Shown here one piece after another: positions 40,518 to 51,524 of a stretch of 64,000 nucleotides of DNA. Origin of the DNA: Aureimonas sp. SA4125 (GTDB lineage Bacteria; Pseudomonadota; Alphaproteobacteria; Rhizobiales; Rhizobiaceae); the NCBI RefSeq assembly GCF_019973775.1, contig NZ_AP025032.1:1674001-1738000 (forward strand). Direction: 5' to 3'. Numbering within the stretch: position 1 is the first letter of the stretch; each line of letters begins with the position of its first letter. The notes under the pieces were generated by a model. The model was not told where the DNA came from. It saw nothing but the letters and a program-made list of their open reading frames with translations, and did no database searches. The translations under genes and the position numbers were made by a program.

Positions 40518-40541
40518 GCGGCGGGCATCGCCCGCTGCCGC
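40518..40541 (+). terminator. hairpin between acpP and fabF
   Basis: GCGGGC (40521-40526), ATC, GCCCGC (40530-40535), with flanking GCG/CGC pairing, lies 6 bases after acpP. There is no T-run. It may partly terminate or stabilise the abundant acpP message while letting fabF be read. Confidence 0.4.
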
Positions 40542-40555
40542 GAATTGAGTGTTGT

Positions 40556-41821
40556 ATGAGACGAGTGGTAATCACTGGCGTTGGAATGATCAGTCCCCTC
40601 GGGACCGGCGCCAGCGTAACCTGGAAACGCCTGCTGAACGGCGATAGCGCCGCTCGGCGGGTCGACGGTTTCGAGGTTTCCGATCTTCCCTGTCAGATCG
40701 CCTGCGAAATCCCCAAGGGGGACGGCTCCGACGGCAGCTTCAATCCTGATCAGTGGATGGAGCCCAAGGAGCAGCGCAAGGTCGATGATTTCATCATCTA
40801 CGCCGTTGCGGCTGCCGCCGAGGCGCTCGACGATGCCGACTGGCATCCCGAATCCTACGCGGATCAGATCGTCTCCGGCGTTCTCATCGGATCGGGAATT
40901 GGCGGCCTGCAGGCCATCGAGCGGACATCGCTGACCCTCGACGAGAGAGGGCCGCGGCGCGTCAGCCCCTTCTTCATCCCCGGCAGCCTGATCAATCTGG
41001 CGGCGGGGCAGGTATCGATTCGCAACGGGCTGAAAGGCCCGAATTCCTCCATCGTCACCGCCTGTTCGACCGGCGCGCATGCGATCGGCGATGCCGCGCG
41101 GCTGATCGCCTTCGGCGATGCCGACGTCATGGTCGCCGGCGGCACCGAATCACCTGTTTCGCGCCTGTCGCTGGCCGGCTTTGCCGCCTGCAAGGCGCTG
41201 TCGACCAATTTCAACGACGATCCGGCCAGGGCCTCGCGTCCCTACGACCGCGACCGCGACGGCTTCGTCATGGGCGAGGGCGCCGGCATCGTCGTCCTGG
41301 AAGAGCTCGAACATGCACGGGCGCGGGGCGCCAAGATCTATGCCGAGATCATCGGCTACGGCATGTCGGGCGACGCCTACCATATCACGGCGCCGGCGCC
41401 CGACGGTGATGGCGCCTATCGCTGCATGTCCGCGGCGCTGAAACGCGCGGGCATCAAGGCGTCCGACATCGACTACATCAATGCCCATGGCACCTCGACG
41501 CCGATGGGCGACGAGATCGAGTTGCGTGCCATCGAGCGCCTTCTCGGCGACGCTTCCGACGGCATGCTCATGTCGTCGACGAAGTCGGCCATCGGCCATC
41601 TGCTGGGGGCGGCTGGCTCCGTCGAGGCGATTTTCTGCTTGCTGGCGATCCGCGACAATGTCGCGCCGCCCACGCTCAACCTCGACAATCCTTCAATCGT
41701 CACGAAGATCGATCTCGTCCCGCACACCAAGCGCGAGCACCGCATCGACATCGCGCTCTCCAACTCCTTTGGCTTCGGCGGAACGAACGCGTCGCTGGTG
41801 TTCCGTCGCCTCGTCGACTGA
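40556..41821 (+). CDS. fabF: 3-oxoacyl-[acyl-carrier-protein] synthase II
   Basis: 421 residues, start ATG 40556 (MRRVVITGVGMISPLG). Elongates acyl chains. The catalytic Cys170 is in VTACSTGAHAIG; the two His residues are in NAHGTSTPMGDEIEL and SAIGHLLGAAGSVEA. GFGGTNASLVF near the end is standard. Follows acpP closely. Confidence 0.97.
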   Translation: MRRVVITGVGMISPLGTGASVTWKRLLNGDSAARRVDGFEVSDLPCQIACEIPKGDGSDGSFNPDQWMEPKEQRKVDDFIIYAVAAAAEALDDADWHPESYADQIVSGVLIGSGIGGLQAIERTSLTLDERGPRRVSPFFIPGSLINLAAGQVSIRNGLKGPNSSIVTACSTGAHAIGDAARLIAFGDADVMVAGGTESPVSRLSLAGFAACKALSTNFNDDPARASRPYDRDRDGFVMGEGAGIVVLEELEHARARGAKIYAEIIGYGMSGDAYHITAPAPDGDGAYRCMSAALKRAGIKASDIDYINAHGTSTPMGDEIELRAIERLLGDASDGMLMSSTKSAIGHLLGAAGSVEAIFCLLAIRDNVAPPTLNLDNPSIVTKIDLVPHTKREHRIDIALSNSFGFGGTNASLVFRRLVD

Positions 41822-41877
41822 GATACCGTCTTTCGCCACATTGAGATGGTGGGTCACCGCTTCTTGTCGACCGATCC

Positions 41878-43065
41878 GTGAGGGATGATTTCGTGACCGA
41901 CGATTACAGAGGTGGCGACGGCCGCGATCAAAAGCTGCTCCCCCAGTCCGCCGCCGCATCCCTGCGTCCGCGACCGGCGCCCGTGCCGCCGAGGCGTTCG
42001 CGCGGATCGCGCAATCAGGTGGTGGTCTTCTTCAACCTGATCTTCTCGGTCGCCATGCTGGTCGCGCTCGTCGCCGTCGGGATCGTTTCCTGGGGGCGTT
42101 CGCAATTCTACGGTCAGGGGCCGCTGACGACCTCCGCGAGCTATGTCGTTCCCCGCAATTCGGGCCTCGAGACCATTGCCCGCGGCCTCGAGCGCGAGGG
42201 GATCATCTCCAGCGCCAGCGTCTTCGAATACGGCGTGCGGCTGTCGTCCGCCGACGCCGGGTTGAAGGCCGGCGAATACGGCTTCGAGCCCGGTTCCAGC
42301 ATGTTCGACGTGATGGAAAAGATCCGCAGCGGGCAGTCCGTCCTCCATTCCGTTGCCATCCCCGAAGGATGGACGGTCAAGCAGGCCTATGATCGTCTGG
42401 CGGCCGAGACGGTGCTCACCGGCGACCTGCCGCCGATGGTTCCCGAGGGAACGCTGCGGACCGACACGTACCGCGTGCAGCGCGGCATGACCCGTGCCGA
42501 ACTGGTTGCCAGGATGCAGGCGGCGCAGACGGCGCTCGTCGAGGAGGTCTGGGCCCGGCGCGACAGCGACATCGCCATCAAGGACATCGGCGAGTTCGTG
42601 ACGCTCGCCTCGATCGTCGAGAGGGAGACCGGACGCGCCGACGAGCGCTCGCGCGTTGCCGCCGTCTTCCTCAACCGGTTGAAGAAGGGCATGCGTCTTC
42701 AGTCCGATCCGACGATCATCTACGGCATCTGGGGCGGCAGCGGCAAACCCTCGGACGAGCCGATCCGCCAGTCCCACATCAAGGACGAGAACCCCTACAA
42801 CACCTACGTCATCAAGGGCCTTCCCCCCGGTCCCATCGCCAATCCCGGCCGCGCGGCGCTGGAAGCCGTCGCCAACCCGTCCGAGACCGACGACGTGTAT
42901 TTCGTGGCCGACGGAACAGGCGGGCACGTCTTTGCCAAGACGCTCGACGAGCACAACGCGAATGTGAGGCGTTACCGGGCCATCGAGCGGGCGCAGAATG
43001 CTGCCGCGGACGCTGCAGCCGAACCGGCCGACGCCGGAGCCAAAGACCCCGTCGTCGCGCAGTAA
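41878..43065 (+). CDS. mltG: endolytic murein transglycosylase MltG
   Basis: 395 residues. An Arg/Pro-rich cytoplasmic N-terminus (1-40) is followed by one membrane helix (VVVFFNLIFSVAMLVALVAVG), a LysM-like subdomain (YVVPRNSGLETIARGLEREG) and the YceG catalytic domain. The catalytic Glu is in ASIVERETGRADER; the TIIYGIWGG and NPYNTYVIKGLPPGPIANPG motifs are typical. Start GTG 41878; GTG 41893 is an alternative. It cuts glycan strands and may end their growth. Conserved position after fabF. Confidence 0.94.
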   Translation: MRDDFVTDDYRGGDGRDQKLLPQSAAASLRPRPAPVPPRRSRGSRNQVVVFFNLIFSVAMLVALVAVGIVSWGRSQFYGQGPLTTSASYVVPRNSGLETIARGLEREGIISSASVFEYGVRLSSADAGLKAGEYGFEPGSSMFDVMEKIRSGQSVLHSVAIPEGWTVKQAYDRLAAETVLTGDLPPMVPEGTLRTDTYRVQRGMTRAELVARMQAAQTALVEEVWARRDSDIAIKDIGEFVTLASIVERETGRADERSRVAAVFLNRLKKGMRLQSDPTIIYGIWGGSGKPSDEPIRQSHIKDENPYNTYVIKGLPPGPIANPGRAALEAVANPSETDDVYFVADGTGGHVFAKTLDEHNANVRRYRAIERAQNAAADAAAEPADAGAKDPVVAQ

Positions 43066-43185
43066 CGCCGGGGCACGCTCGGAGCGGCCAAAAACTGACG
43101 ATCAAGGGCTCGATCACCCAGGGCTTGATCAGCCACGGACGGCCATAGGCGGCAAATCCGCTGCCGGAAGAAGAGGAGTTGCGGC

Positions 43186-44069
43186 ATGCCTGTCGCGAGC
43201 ATGACGGGCTTTGCCCGCGTCGAAGGCGAGATCGGCGACGCCGCATTTGCGTGGGAGCTGCGCTCGCTCAACGGCAAGGGCCTCGAACTGCGGCTGCGCT
43301 TGCCGCAGGGCATGGAGAGCCTGGAAGCCGACATTCGCCGCATGGCCGGCGCGCGTCTGTCGCGCGGCAACGTCCAGATCAACCTGACCCTGCGGCGCAC
43401 GAGCGAGGCACCCGTCTTCACCGTCAACGAGGCCATGCTGGCGCAGGTGCTGGAGCTGTCGGACCGGCTGATCACGGCTGGCCACGCCGTGGCGCCGACG
43501 GCCGACGGTATCCTCGGCGTCAAGGGCATCATCGATGTCGCCGAGACGGTGGTCGACCCCGTCCACCAGAAGGATCGGCGCGAGGCGGTGCTGGAGGGCT
43601 TTGCCGCGGCGCTCGATCAGCTGTGCATGTCGCGCGAGAACGAGGGGGCGATCCTGCGCGGTCTTCTCGACGAGCGCCTGGAAGAGATCTCCACGCTGGC
43701 CGCCGCCGCTGAACGCGATCCCGCCCGCACGACCGCGGCGATCCGCCAGAAACTGGCCGATCAGGTGGCGCTGCTTCTGGAAGCGGGCGATCGTCTCGAC
43801 CCGGCGCGCCTGCATCAGGAGGCCGCGATCCTCGCCGCCAAGGCCGACATCCGCGAGGAACTGGACCGGCTGGCCGCCCATGTCACCGCGGCGCGCGAGC
43901 TCCTGGGCGCCGGCGGGCCGGTCGGCCGGCGTCTCGATTTTCTTTCGCAGGAATTTAACCGCGAATCGAATACCCTGTGCTCCAAGTCGAACGCGCCCTC
44001 GCTGACCGCCATCGGCATCGAGCTGAAGGTCGTGGTCGATCAATTCCGGGAACAGGTTCAGAACGTCGA

Positions 44070-44073
<4 letters not shown>
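43186..44073 (+). CDS. YicC/YloC-family endoribonuclease
   Basis: 295 residues. [36 protein letters not shown] and [17 protein letters not shown] near the end are the family signature. E. coli YicC is an RNase that helps degrade a small RNA. The TGA stop overlaps the gmk ATG (ATGA, 44070-44073), so the genes are translationally coupled. Confidence 0.92.
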
Positions 44074-44732
<659 letters not shown>

Positions 44733-44910
44733 AGCCTTTCGACCGCGGGTCTCGGCGCGAAGCGCTGCCATCCGCCGTGGGAGCGCTGCAAGGCTTCATG
44801 TCCGGGAAGGCGGGCCGCCGTTCTCGGCATGACGTGACCGAATACCAGCTATGTCCGTGACTTCGGGACCGCGCGCACCATGTGGCGGGGTCTCACGAAG
44901 GATGGACATC

Positions 44911-45972
44911 ATGATCAGAACCGCGCTCGTCGTTGGTGCCAGCGGTATCGCTGGAAGCGCCACGGCCAGACTTCTCGTGGAAGAGGGTGCCGAGGTCCTC
45001 GGCCTTGCCCGCAATCCGCAGGCGCAGGAGGGCGTGACGCCCATCGCCGCCGACCTCCTCGATCCCGCCGCGCTTGCCAAGGCCGTTGCCGGCATCCGTC
45101 CCGATGCCGTCTTCATCACGACCTGGGCGCGGCAGGCGAACGAGGCCGAGAACATCCGCGTCAACGCCGCGATGGTCCGCAACCTGCTGGGCGCGCTCCG
45201 CCCCGCCGGCAGCGTCCGCCACGTCGCTCTCGTCACCGGCCTCAAGCACTATCTCGGACCCTTCGAGGCCTATGGAAAGGGCACGCTGCCCCAGACGCCC
45301 TTCCGCGAGGAGCAGGGCCGTCTCGACGTCGCGAACTTCTACTACGCGCAGGAGGACGAGGTCTTTGCCGCGGCCGAGCAGGACGGCTTCAGCTGGAGCG
45401 TCCATCGGCCCCACACGATCATCGGCCAGGCGGTCGGCAACGCCATGAACATGGGCACGACGCTCGCCGCCTACGCGGTCCTCTGCCGCGAGACCGGGCG
45501 TCCGTTCCGCTTCCCCGGCTCTGCCGTGCAGTGGAACGGGCTGACCGACATGACCGATGCGCGGATGCTCGCGCGCCAGCTCCTGTGGGCTGCGACGACA
45601 CCGGGCGCTGCGAACCAGGCGTTCAACATCGTCAACGGCGACGTCTTCCGCTGGTCGTGGATGTGGGGGCGGATCGCCGAATGGTTCGGCCTGACGCCCG
45701 CACCGTTCGATGGCGAGGGACTGCCGCTGGAGGTCCAGATGGCGGACGACGCGGCCACGTGGCGGGCGATCGCCGAGCGCGAGGGCCTCGTCGAAGCCGA
45801 TCTCGGCCGCATCGCGTCCGCCTGGCATACCGACGCCGATCTCGGGCGCCCGATCGAGGTGGTGACGGACATGTCGAAGAGCCGCCGGCTCGGCTTTACC
45901 GCCTACCAGGCAACGGACGACGCCTTTTTCGACCTGTTCGCCAGGCTGCGCCAGGATCGCCTGATCCCTTGA
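44911..45972 (+). CDS. PRISE-like short-chain dehydrogenase/reductase
   Basis: 353 residues. Start ATG 44911 is preferred because AAGGA lies about 9 bases upstream; ATG 44902 is too close to it. The Rossmann motif is VVGASGIAGSATARLL. The family-specific TGLKHYLGPFEAYGKG (catalytic Lys) and NFYYAQEDEVFAAA (catalytic Tyr) match progesterone 5-beta-reductase/iridoid synthase-like enzymes, which reduce activated C=C bonds of enones. Substrate here unknown. It sits between gmk and rsmA, which are usually adjacent, so it appears to be a later insertion. Confidence 0.85.
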   Translation: MIRTALVVGASGIAGSATARLLVEEGAEVLGLARNPQAQEGVTPIAADLLDPAALAKAVAGIRPDAVFITTWARQANEAENIRVNAAMVRNLLGALRPAGSVRHVALVTGLKHYLGPFEAYGKGTLPQTPFREEQGRLDVANFYYAQEDEVFAAAEQDGFSWSVHRPHTIIGQAVGNAMNMGTTLAAYAVLCRETGRPFRFPGSAVQWNGLTDMTDARMLARQLLWAATTPGAANQAFNIVNGDVFRWSWMWGRIAEWFGLTPAPFDGEGLPLEVQMADDAATWRAIAEREGLVEADLGRIASAWHTDADLGRPIEVVTDMSKSRRLGFTAYQATDDAFFDLFARLRQDRLIP

Positions 45973-46024
45973 TGTCTGCATCCGGCTCGGCGTGAGCGGC
46001 ACAGCCGCGACACCCGAGCCGGAA

Positions 46025-46852
46025 CTACAGCAGCGCGGCGATGCGGCAGAATTCCTCGACGCTTAACGTTTCGGCGCGGCGCTGGGGTTCGATCCCGGCG
46101 CGCAAGAGAAGCGCCTCGCCGCCGAGCGGCTTCAGGCTTTGGCGCAGCATCTTGCGGCGCTGGCCGAAGCCGGCGGCGGTGACCGCCTCCAGCGCCTCGA
46201 GCGGCACGTCGACCGGTTCATGGATCGGTTGCAGCTGCACCACCGACGACGTCACCTTGGGCGGCGGCGTGAAAGCCTCGGGGCCGACGTCGAAGAGGAT
46301 CGACGCCCGCGTCCGCCAGCCGCAGAGGACCGCGAGCCGTCCGTAATGCGCGCTTCCCGGCTTGGCGACGATCCGCTCGGCCACCTCGCGCTGGAACATC
46401 AGCGTCAGCTCGTTCCACACCGGCGGCCAGGACGGCACGGCGACCCAGTCGAGCAGCAGCTGCGTGCCGATATTGTAGGGGAGGTTGGCGACGATCTTCA
46501 GCGGCCGCCCGTCCGCAAGGGCGGCGACGTCGGTTTTCAGCGCGTCGCCCTCGACGACCGTCAGCCGGCCCGGATAATGCGCGGCGATCGCGGCGAGCGC
46601 ACCGAGGCAGCGGCTGTCCTTCTCGACCACCGTCAGATGTTCGGCGCCGTTGGCGAGAAGCGCCCGCGTCAGGCCGCCGGGGCCCGGGCCGATCTCGACG
46701 ACGCTGCAGCCTTCCAGCGGCAGGGCCTGCCGCGCGATGCGGCCGGTGAGGTTGAGGTCGAGAAGAAAGTTCTGGCCGAGCGCCTTGCGGGGATCGAGAC
46801 CGTGTTCGGTCATCACCACGCGCAGCGGCGGCAGTCCGTCGGCGGCGCTCAA
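46025..46852 (-). CDS. rsmA: 16S rRNA (adenine(1518)-N(6)/adenine(1519)-N(6)) dimethyltransferase
   Basis: 275 residues. Methylates two adjacent adenines in helix 45 of 16S r[19 protein letters not shown] motif [16 protein letters not shown] and target-base motif [11 protein letters not shown] are clear. TTG 46852 is the chosen start, because [13 protein letters not shown] fits alphaproteobacterial homologues; it overlaps the pdxA stop (TTGA). Confidence 0.96.
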   Translation of the reverse strand: MSAADGLPPLRVVMTEHGLDPRKALGQNFLLDLNLTGRIARQALPLEGCSVVEIGPGPGGLTRALLANGAEHLTVVEKDSRCLGALAAIAAHYPGRLTVVEGDALKTDVAALADGRPLKIVANLPYNIGTQLLLDWVAVPSWPPVWNELTLMFQREVAERIVAKPGSAHYGRLAVLCGWRTRASILFDVGPEAFTPPPKVTSSVVQLQPIHEPVDVPLEALEAVTAAGFGQRRKMLRQSLKPLGGEALLLRAGIEPQRRAETLSVEEFCRIAALL

Positions 46853-47895
46853 GCCGCCGCCACAGTGTGGCCGGTGTCGGCATGCCCGGCCATTCGCGCA
46901 GCGAGATCGAGCGCCGCGATGAAGCTGTCCGGCCGGGCGGCCCCTGTTCCGGCGATGCCGGCGGCGGTGCCGTGGTCGGGCGACGTCCGAATGATCGGCA
47001 GGCCGAGCGTGCAGTTCACGGTCTCGTCGAAGGCGAGCGTCTTGGCCGGGATCAGCGCCTGGTCGTGATACATGCAGAGCGCCACGTCGTAGAGCGCCCG
47101 CGCCTGGCGGTGAAACATCGTGTCGGCGGGGAGGGGGCCGACGGCGTCGATGCCCTCACTCCGCAACTGATCGACCGCCGGCCGCACGATCGCCTCGTCC
47201 TCGCCTCCGATGGCGCCACGCTCGCCGGCATGCGGATTGAGGCCGGCGATGGCAAGGCGCGGCTCGGCGACGCCCATCCGCGTTCGCATCTCGCGCGCGA
47301 CAATGCGCCCGGTCGCGACGATGAGCTCGGTCGTCAGCACCGACGGTACCGACGCGAGCGGAATGTGGATCGTCACGGGGACACAGGAAAGCTCAGGCCC
47401 CGTCAACAGCATCACGGGCATGAAATCGCGCTTCAGCTGACGGGCGCAGAGATCGGCGAGGTATTCCGTATGGCCGGGATGCCGGAAGCCCGCGTCGTAG
47501 AGGGCCTTCTTGTCGATGGGATTGGTCACCACGGCACCGATGGAGCCGGCGAGGGCCATCTGCGTTGCGCGGTCGATCGCCTCGATCGTGCCGAGGGCGT
47601 TGCGGACGTCCAACGTTCCCGGCTGCTCCAGATGCCGATTCTCCAACGGCATCACCGGCAGCCCCGTGGCAAAACAGGACAGGGCCTCGTCGGACGAGGC
47701 GATCTCGTGCAGCGTCAGGTCGAGCCCAAGGCGCGCCATCCGCTGCCGAAGCATCGCTGGATCCGCAAGCAGCACAAAGGCCGGGATCGGCTGGCGAAAA
47801 CGGCGGCCCCAGGCGGCGAGCGCGATGTCGGCGCCGACGCCTGACGGTTCGCCGATGGTCACGGCCAGCGGCCGTGCCTGACGCGGCGTGTTCAT
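46849..47895 (-). CDS. pdxA: 4-hydroxythreonine-4-phosphate dehydrogenase
   Basis: 348 residues, pyridoxal phosphate synthesis. [15 protein letters not shown] at the start; metal-binding histidines in [22 protein letters not shown] and [24 protein letters not shown] and [14 protein letters not shown] are family-typical. Start ATG 47895 overlaps the upstream stop (ATGA). Overlaps at both ends suggest a tightly coupled surA-pdxA-rsmA unit. Confidence 0.96.
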   Translation of the reverse strand: MNTPRQARPLAVTIGEPSGVGADIALAAWGRRFRQPIPAFVLLADPAMLRQRMARLGLDLTLHEIASSDEALSCFATGLPVMPLENRHLEQPGTLDVRNALGTIEAIDRATQMALAGSIGAVVTNPIDKKALYDAGFRHPGHTEYLADLCARQLKRDFMPVMLLTGPELSCVPVTIHIPLASVPSVLTTELIVATGRIVAREMRTRMGVAEPRLAIAGLNPHAGERGAIGGEDEAIVRPAVDQLRSEGIDAVGPLPADTMFHRQARALYDVALCMYHDQALIPAKTLAFDETVNCTLGLPIIRTSPDHGTAAGIAGTGAARPDSFIAALDLAARMAGHADTGHTVAAA

Positions 47896-48833
47896 CGCTT
47901 GATGATCGTCGCCTTGTCGCGGAGCTCTTTCAGGAGCTTGGCGTCCGGCTCGGACTTGCCGATCTTCTCCAGATCCTGACTCTGGAAGACCATGGCAGCG
48001 GTCTTGTCGTCCGAGATGGTGCGCGAGCCGCAGACGACGATGTATTCGACGCCGCGTTCGGTCTCCTGGGGCGGCGTCGTACCGCTGTTGCCAGCCTTGA
48101 CGATTCCGTCCTTCCAACGTTCCGGAAGAGCCAGCAGCGGTACGCGGCCGAGCTCCCGAACGGTGACGTCGCGCAAGCCCTTGGCGAATTCGTAGTTCTC
48201 CTGGCAGGACCGGAAGCGCGAGCGCATCGCGGCGGCCTCGCGCATGCGATCGGCCTTCATCGCGCCGCGCTTGGCTTCGGGGATGACGAAGATCACCTGC
48301 TGGAGCGTGTACTCCGTGGTCGAGGGTTTGGTGCCGCCCTGCGCCAGCATCCGCTGCACCGCATCCTGCTCGGTCACGCGGCCGTCGCCGCCGCGCACGC
48401 TCGACTGAACCGCCTGGCCCCAGCCCATCTGGACACGGATATATTCCTTGAACGCCTTCTCCGAGAAACCGACCTGTCCGAAGATCTGGCTCAGCTGGGC
48501 CCCGGTCAGCTTGTTGTCTGCGGCAAATTTCTGGAACGACTGCTCGACGGCCTGGTCGGGAATCGTGATGTTGCGCCGACGCGTTTCCTGCTTCTTCAGC
48601 GCCTCGTCGATGAGTTCCTCGGTAGCGGCCTTGGTGAGGTCACCCTTGACGCGGCGCAGTTTCAGAAAGGCGGCACGCTGCCGGATGGCGAAGGTTGTAA
48701 CCGGTTCCTTGTTGACGATGACCTTGATCTCGGAGGCTGCCAGGGCCGGCCCGGTCGCGAGGACGCCCATTGCCCCGACTGTGAGAGTCAGAGCCAAGAA
48801 GGCTCGCCGAAGTAGGCCAGATGTGGTCGCCAA
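47892..48833 (-). CDS. SurA-like periplasmic chaperone / peptidyl-prolyl isomerase
   Basis: 313 residues if started at TTG 48833, which has GGGGAG 7 bases upstream and leads straight into a signal peptide ([20 protein letters not shown] ending at ALA). The open frame upstream to 48962 would put 43 unneeded residues before the signal. The mature protein has a SurA-like N-terminal domain ([32 protein letters not shown]) and a weak PPIC-type region ([12 protein letters not shown] onward). Its neighbours lptD and pdxA are the usual partners of surA, which helps fold outer-membrane proteins such as LptD. Confidence 0.87.
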   Translation of the reverse strand: MATTSGLLRRAFLALTLTVGAMGVLATGPALAASEIKVIVNKEPVTTFAIRQRAAFLKLRRVKGDLTKAATEELIDEALKKQETRRRNITIPDQAVEQSFQKFAADNKLTGAQLSQIFGQVGFSEKAFKEYIRVQMGWGQAVQSSVRGGDGRVTEQDAVQRMLAQGGTKPSTTEYTLQQVIFVIPEAKRGAMKADRMREAAAMRSRFRSCQENYEFAKGLRDVTVRELGRVPLLALPERWKDGIVKAGNSGTTPPQETERGVEYIVVCGSRTISDDKTAAMVFQSQDLEKIGKSEPDAKLLKELRDKATIIKR

Positions 48834-49028
48834 TGAAGATCTCCCCGAAATGCGTTTGTCCGTCTTGCCCCGCCTGGCGGCCGTGACGCAAGGGGCATCA
48901 CGCGCCAACAAGGGTTGCTCCGGGCCGGAGGACGCCAACTGGCTTTTGTCGGCGGTCAGCACGGCCCAACCTGCCTTGGCGATGCGCTAGCCGATGCCTT
49001 TGGCGAAAACATGGTTGGCGACAGGCAA

Positions 49029-51524
49029 CTATTCCTCGGAAAGGTTATATTCGAATTCGGTGTCGGCGATCGTCCGCAGCCCGATCTTGAAGAGGACCGT
49101 GTTCTGGGCATCGGTCTGGCGGTAGGCGTCTTCCGTGCTGGTGTAGGTCGCCATGGCGCTGAAGCACTCGTCGAGATAGCCGATGCCGAAGGACCGGCTG
49201 ATCAGCGTCGAATTCTCGAGATCGTAGCCGAGGGAGGCCGAGGCGGTCCACTCGGCGTTCAGCTTGACGGTGGCCGAGGTCGTGACCTGCCGGCGATCGA
49301 GCGGGAAGCCGTAGATCTCCTGTGCGCCGATGAAGGAATAGGCGACGCCGAAACTGCCGCGGCTGTTGCCGTAGGCGGCGGAAACATCGGTACGCCGGTT
49401 TTCGAAGGTTTCCTCGTCGAAGCGACCCTGGGCACCCAGAGACAGGCCGATGGGCGTTCCCAGCGTGAGGGAAGTGACATAGTCGGACCGGTCGGTCTCG
49501 AGGCCGGAATCATAGCCCACCAACGCCAGATCTTCCTGATCGTAGGGATTTTCGCCGGCGAGGTGGTAGGACTGCCCGACCATGGCGTCGAGCGTGTAGC
49601 CGGTCTCGAAGGTGCCGGCATAGCGCAGGCCGACATTGGCGCGGGTGCCGCCCTCGATCCGGTCGTAGCCCGAGAACTTGTCCTCGGAAAAGAGATTGGC
49701 GGTCGAAAAGACGAGGCTCTGCGCGTCCTCGTTCGGCAACCGCCCGCTTTTCATCTCGTCGGGACGCACGATCAGCTGGGCGATCGGTTCGATCACGTGC
49801 GAGGAATTGGCGGCCTCTATGACGACGGGGTAGCGGGCGAGGAGACCGGCCGTGGCCATGCCGCGGAATCCGGAATCGTCAACGTCGATGCCGCCGAGGC
49901 TGATGTAGGGGTTCGCTCCCGACGTCCCGGTCGGCGGGAGAAGAGGGTTGGCCGGCGAGAAGGCGAAACCGTCCAGCGACATGTCGGCGCGATAAACGTC
50001 GCCGCGCACGCCGAGCGACGGCGTGAGAAGCAGACCCTCGTCTGTGGTCAGCGTGCGGCGCCAGGTGGCATCGGCCGTCCCGCGCGTATAGTCGCCTTCA
50101 AGGACGCTGCGGTCGAAGAAATCGTAGCGATAGGGAAAGTAGGACTGACGGCCGGCATTTGCCGCTGCCGTCGCGCTGCAAGCGCCGTTCACGATGAAAT
50201 CGGGTTCGCACAAAAGCTGAACGGCGGAATTCGCCTCGCTTCGGCTGAGGCTGGCCACATTGACGTTGACCTCGACTTCGCCGCCGCCGATGGAAGACGG
50301 ATCGATCCGCTGGTAATCGAAGATCGGCAGCGCGTCGGCCTGGTTTTCTGACGTGAACTCGTCGTCTGTCTGGACGTCGAAGCGCTGTGCCCGAAGATCG
50401 AAGAAGCTCTGGTCGCCGAGGCCGGTCAGGTAGACCTCGGAGGTATGATAGATCGCAGAGAAGTTCTCGATGCTGTAGTCGGTCGAGAAGGTCCGGTCGC
50501 TCTGCGCGAGAAGGTCCCAGCCGAAGGTCCAGCGATCGCTCAGGCTGAATCGGCCCGTGCTGGCGACCATGCCGCGCTCGACATTGTCGAAGCCCGGAGT
50601 GTTGACATTAAAGGAATCCGGATCGTTCTGCGAGATGCCGGCGGCCTGGAGGGTGAAGTAACCGTTGCTGGTCGCTTGGCGATACTCGACTTCGCCGAGA
50701 AAACCCTGCCGGCTGTAGTAGGTGCCCGCGACCGTGACGTCGTAGCTGTCGGAGAGGGCGAAGAAGTAGGGTACGCGCAGACCGTAGCCGAGCGTGTCGG
50801 ACGATTTGAACTCGGGCGGCAGGAAGCCGCTCTTGCGCTTCACGGTCGGGTCGGCCTGCTGGAAATACGGGAAATAGGCGATCGGCTTGCCGAAGATCTC
50901 GAACCTCGCGCCGTAGTAGTAGACCTCTTTCTTCTTCTGATCCCAGACGATCTTGCGGGCCTTCACCTGCCACAGCGGCGCGCGTTCGGGATGTTCCTTG
51001 CACGCTTCGCAGGCCGTGTAGACACCCTGCTCGAAGGTCGTGAGGCTGCCTTCCTCGCGCACAGCGCCGGTCGCGGCGAAGCGGGTGTTGTCGGGCGTCT
51101 CGAGGCGCATGGCCTTGATGAAGCCGTCGGAGAAGTCGTCGGTGATGTCGGCGCCGTCGGCATAGACCTTGTTGCCGTCCGGCTGCTGCAGTTCGACGTC
51201 GCCGATCGCCAGCAGGCGCTTGGTCTTCTGGTTGTAAACGACTTTGCGGGCAACGAGCTTGTAGCCGCCATAGTCGATCTGCACGCCGCCGTCGGCGGTG
51301 ACGACCGCGGCGTCGCGGTCATAGGTGACGGTGTCGGCTTCCAGGAAGAGCTGGGCATCGCTCGGCACGTCGACGCCAGCGCCGATGGCGCCGAGCGGCG
51401 CCTGCGCGCTCGCCGTGAGACCGCCGCAATACAGCGCGCATACCGCGACGCCCGCAAAGAGGGCGCTGCGCTGAGCTCTGCTGTTCGTCCGGCGCGAGTT
51501 TCCCCTCGCTGTCATACTAGCCAT
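49029..51524 (-). CDS. lptD: LPS-assembly outer-membrane protein LptD
   Basis: 831 residues. Signal peptide (about 18-41: ALFAGVAVCALYCGGLTASAQA), OstA-like periplasmic domain (about 58-150; DTVTYDRDAAVVTADGGVQI, LLAIGDVELQQPDG), then a large beta-barrel. Conserved EQGVYTACEACKEHP and WQVKARKIVWDQ(KKK), typical of alphaproteobacterial LptD, are present. Inserts LPS in the outer leaflet. ATG 51524 overlaps the lptG stop by 8 bases; ATG 51515 is an alternative. Cys are few: two in TACEACK, two near residue 440-450, one near the C-terminus. Confidence 0.95.
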   Translation of the reverse strand: MASMTARGNSRRTNSRAQRSALFAGVAVCALYCGGLTASAQAPLGAIGAGVDVPSDAQLFLEADTVTYDRDAAVVTADGGVQIDYGGYKLVARKVVYNQKTKRLLAIGDVELQQPDGNKVYADGADITDDFSDGFIKAMRLETPDNTRFAATGAVREEGSLTTFEQGVYTACEACKEHPERAPLWQVKARKIVWDQKKKEVYYYGARFEIFGKPIAYFPYFQQADPTVKRKSGFLPPEFKSSDTLGYGLRVPYFFALSDSYDVTVAGTYYSRQGFLGEVEYRQATSNGYFTLQAAGISQNDPDSFNVNTPGFDNVERGMVASTGRFSLSDRWTFGWDLLAQSDRTFSTDYSIENFSAIYHTSEVYLTGLGDQSFFDLRAQRFDVQTDDEFTSENQADALPIFDYQRIDPSSIGGGEVEVNVNVASLSRSEANSAVQLLCEPDFIVNGACSATAAANAGRQSYFPYRYDFFDRSVLEGDYTRGTADATWRRTLTTDEGLLLTPSLGVRGDVYRADMSLDGFAFSPANPLLPPTGTSGANPYISLGGIDVDDSGFRGMATAGLLARYPVVIEAANSSHVIEPIAQLIVRPDEMKSGRLPNEDAQSLVFSTANLFSEDKFSGYDRIEGGTRANVGLRYAGTFETGYTLDAMVGQSYHLAGENPYDQEDLALVGYDSGLETDRSDYVTSLTLGTPIGLSLGAQGRFDEETFENRRTDVSAAYGNSRGSFGVAYSFIGAQEIYGFPLDRRQVTTSATVKLNAEWTASASLGYDLENSTLISRSFGIGYLDECFSAMATYTSTEDAYRQTDAQNTVLFKIGLRTIADTEFEYNLSEE

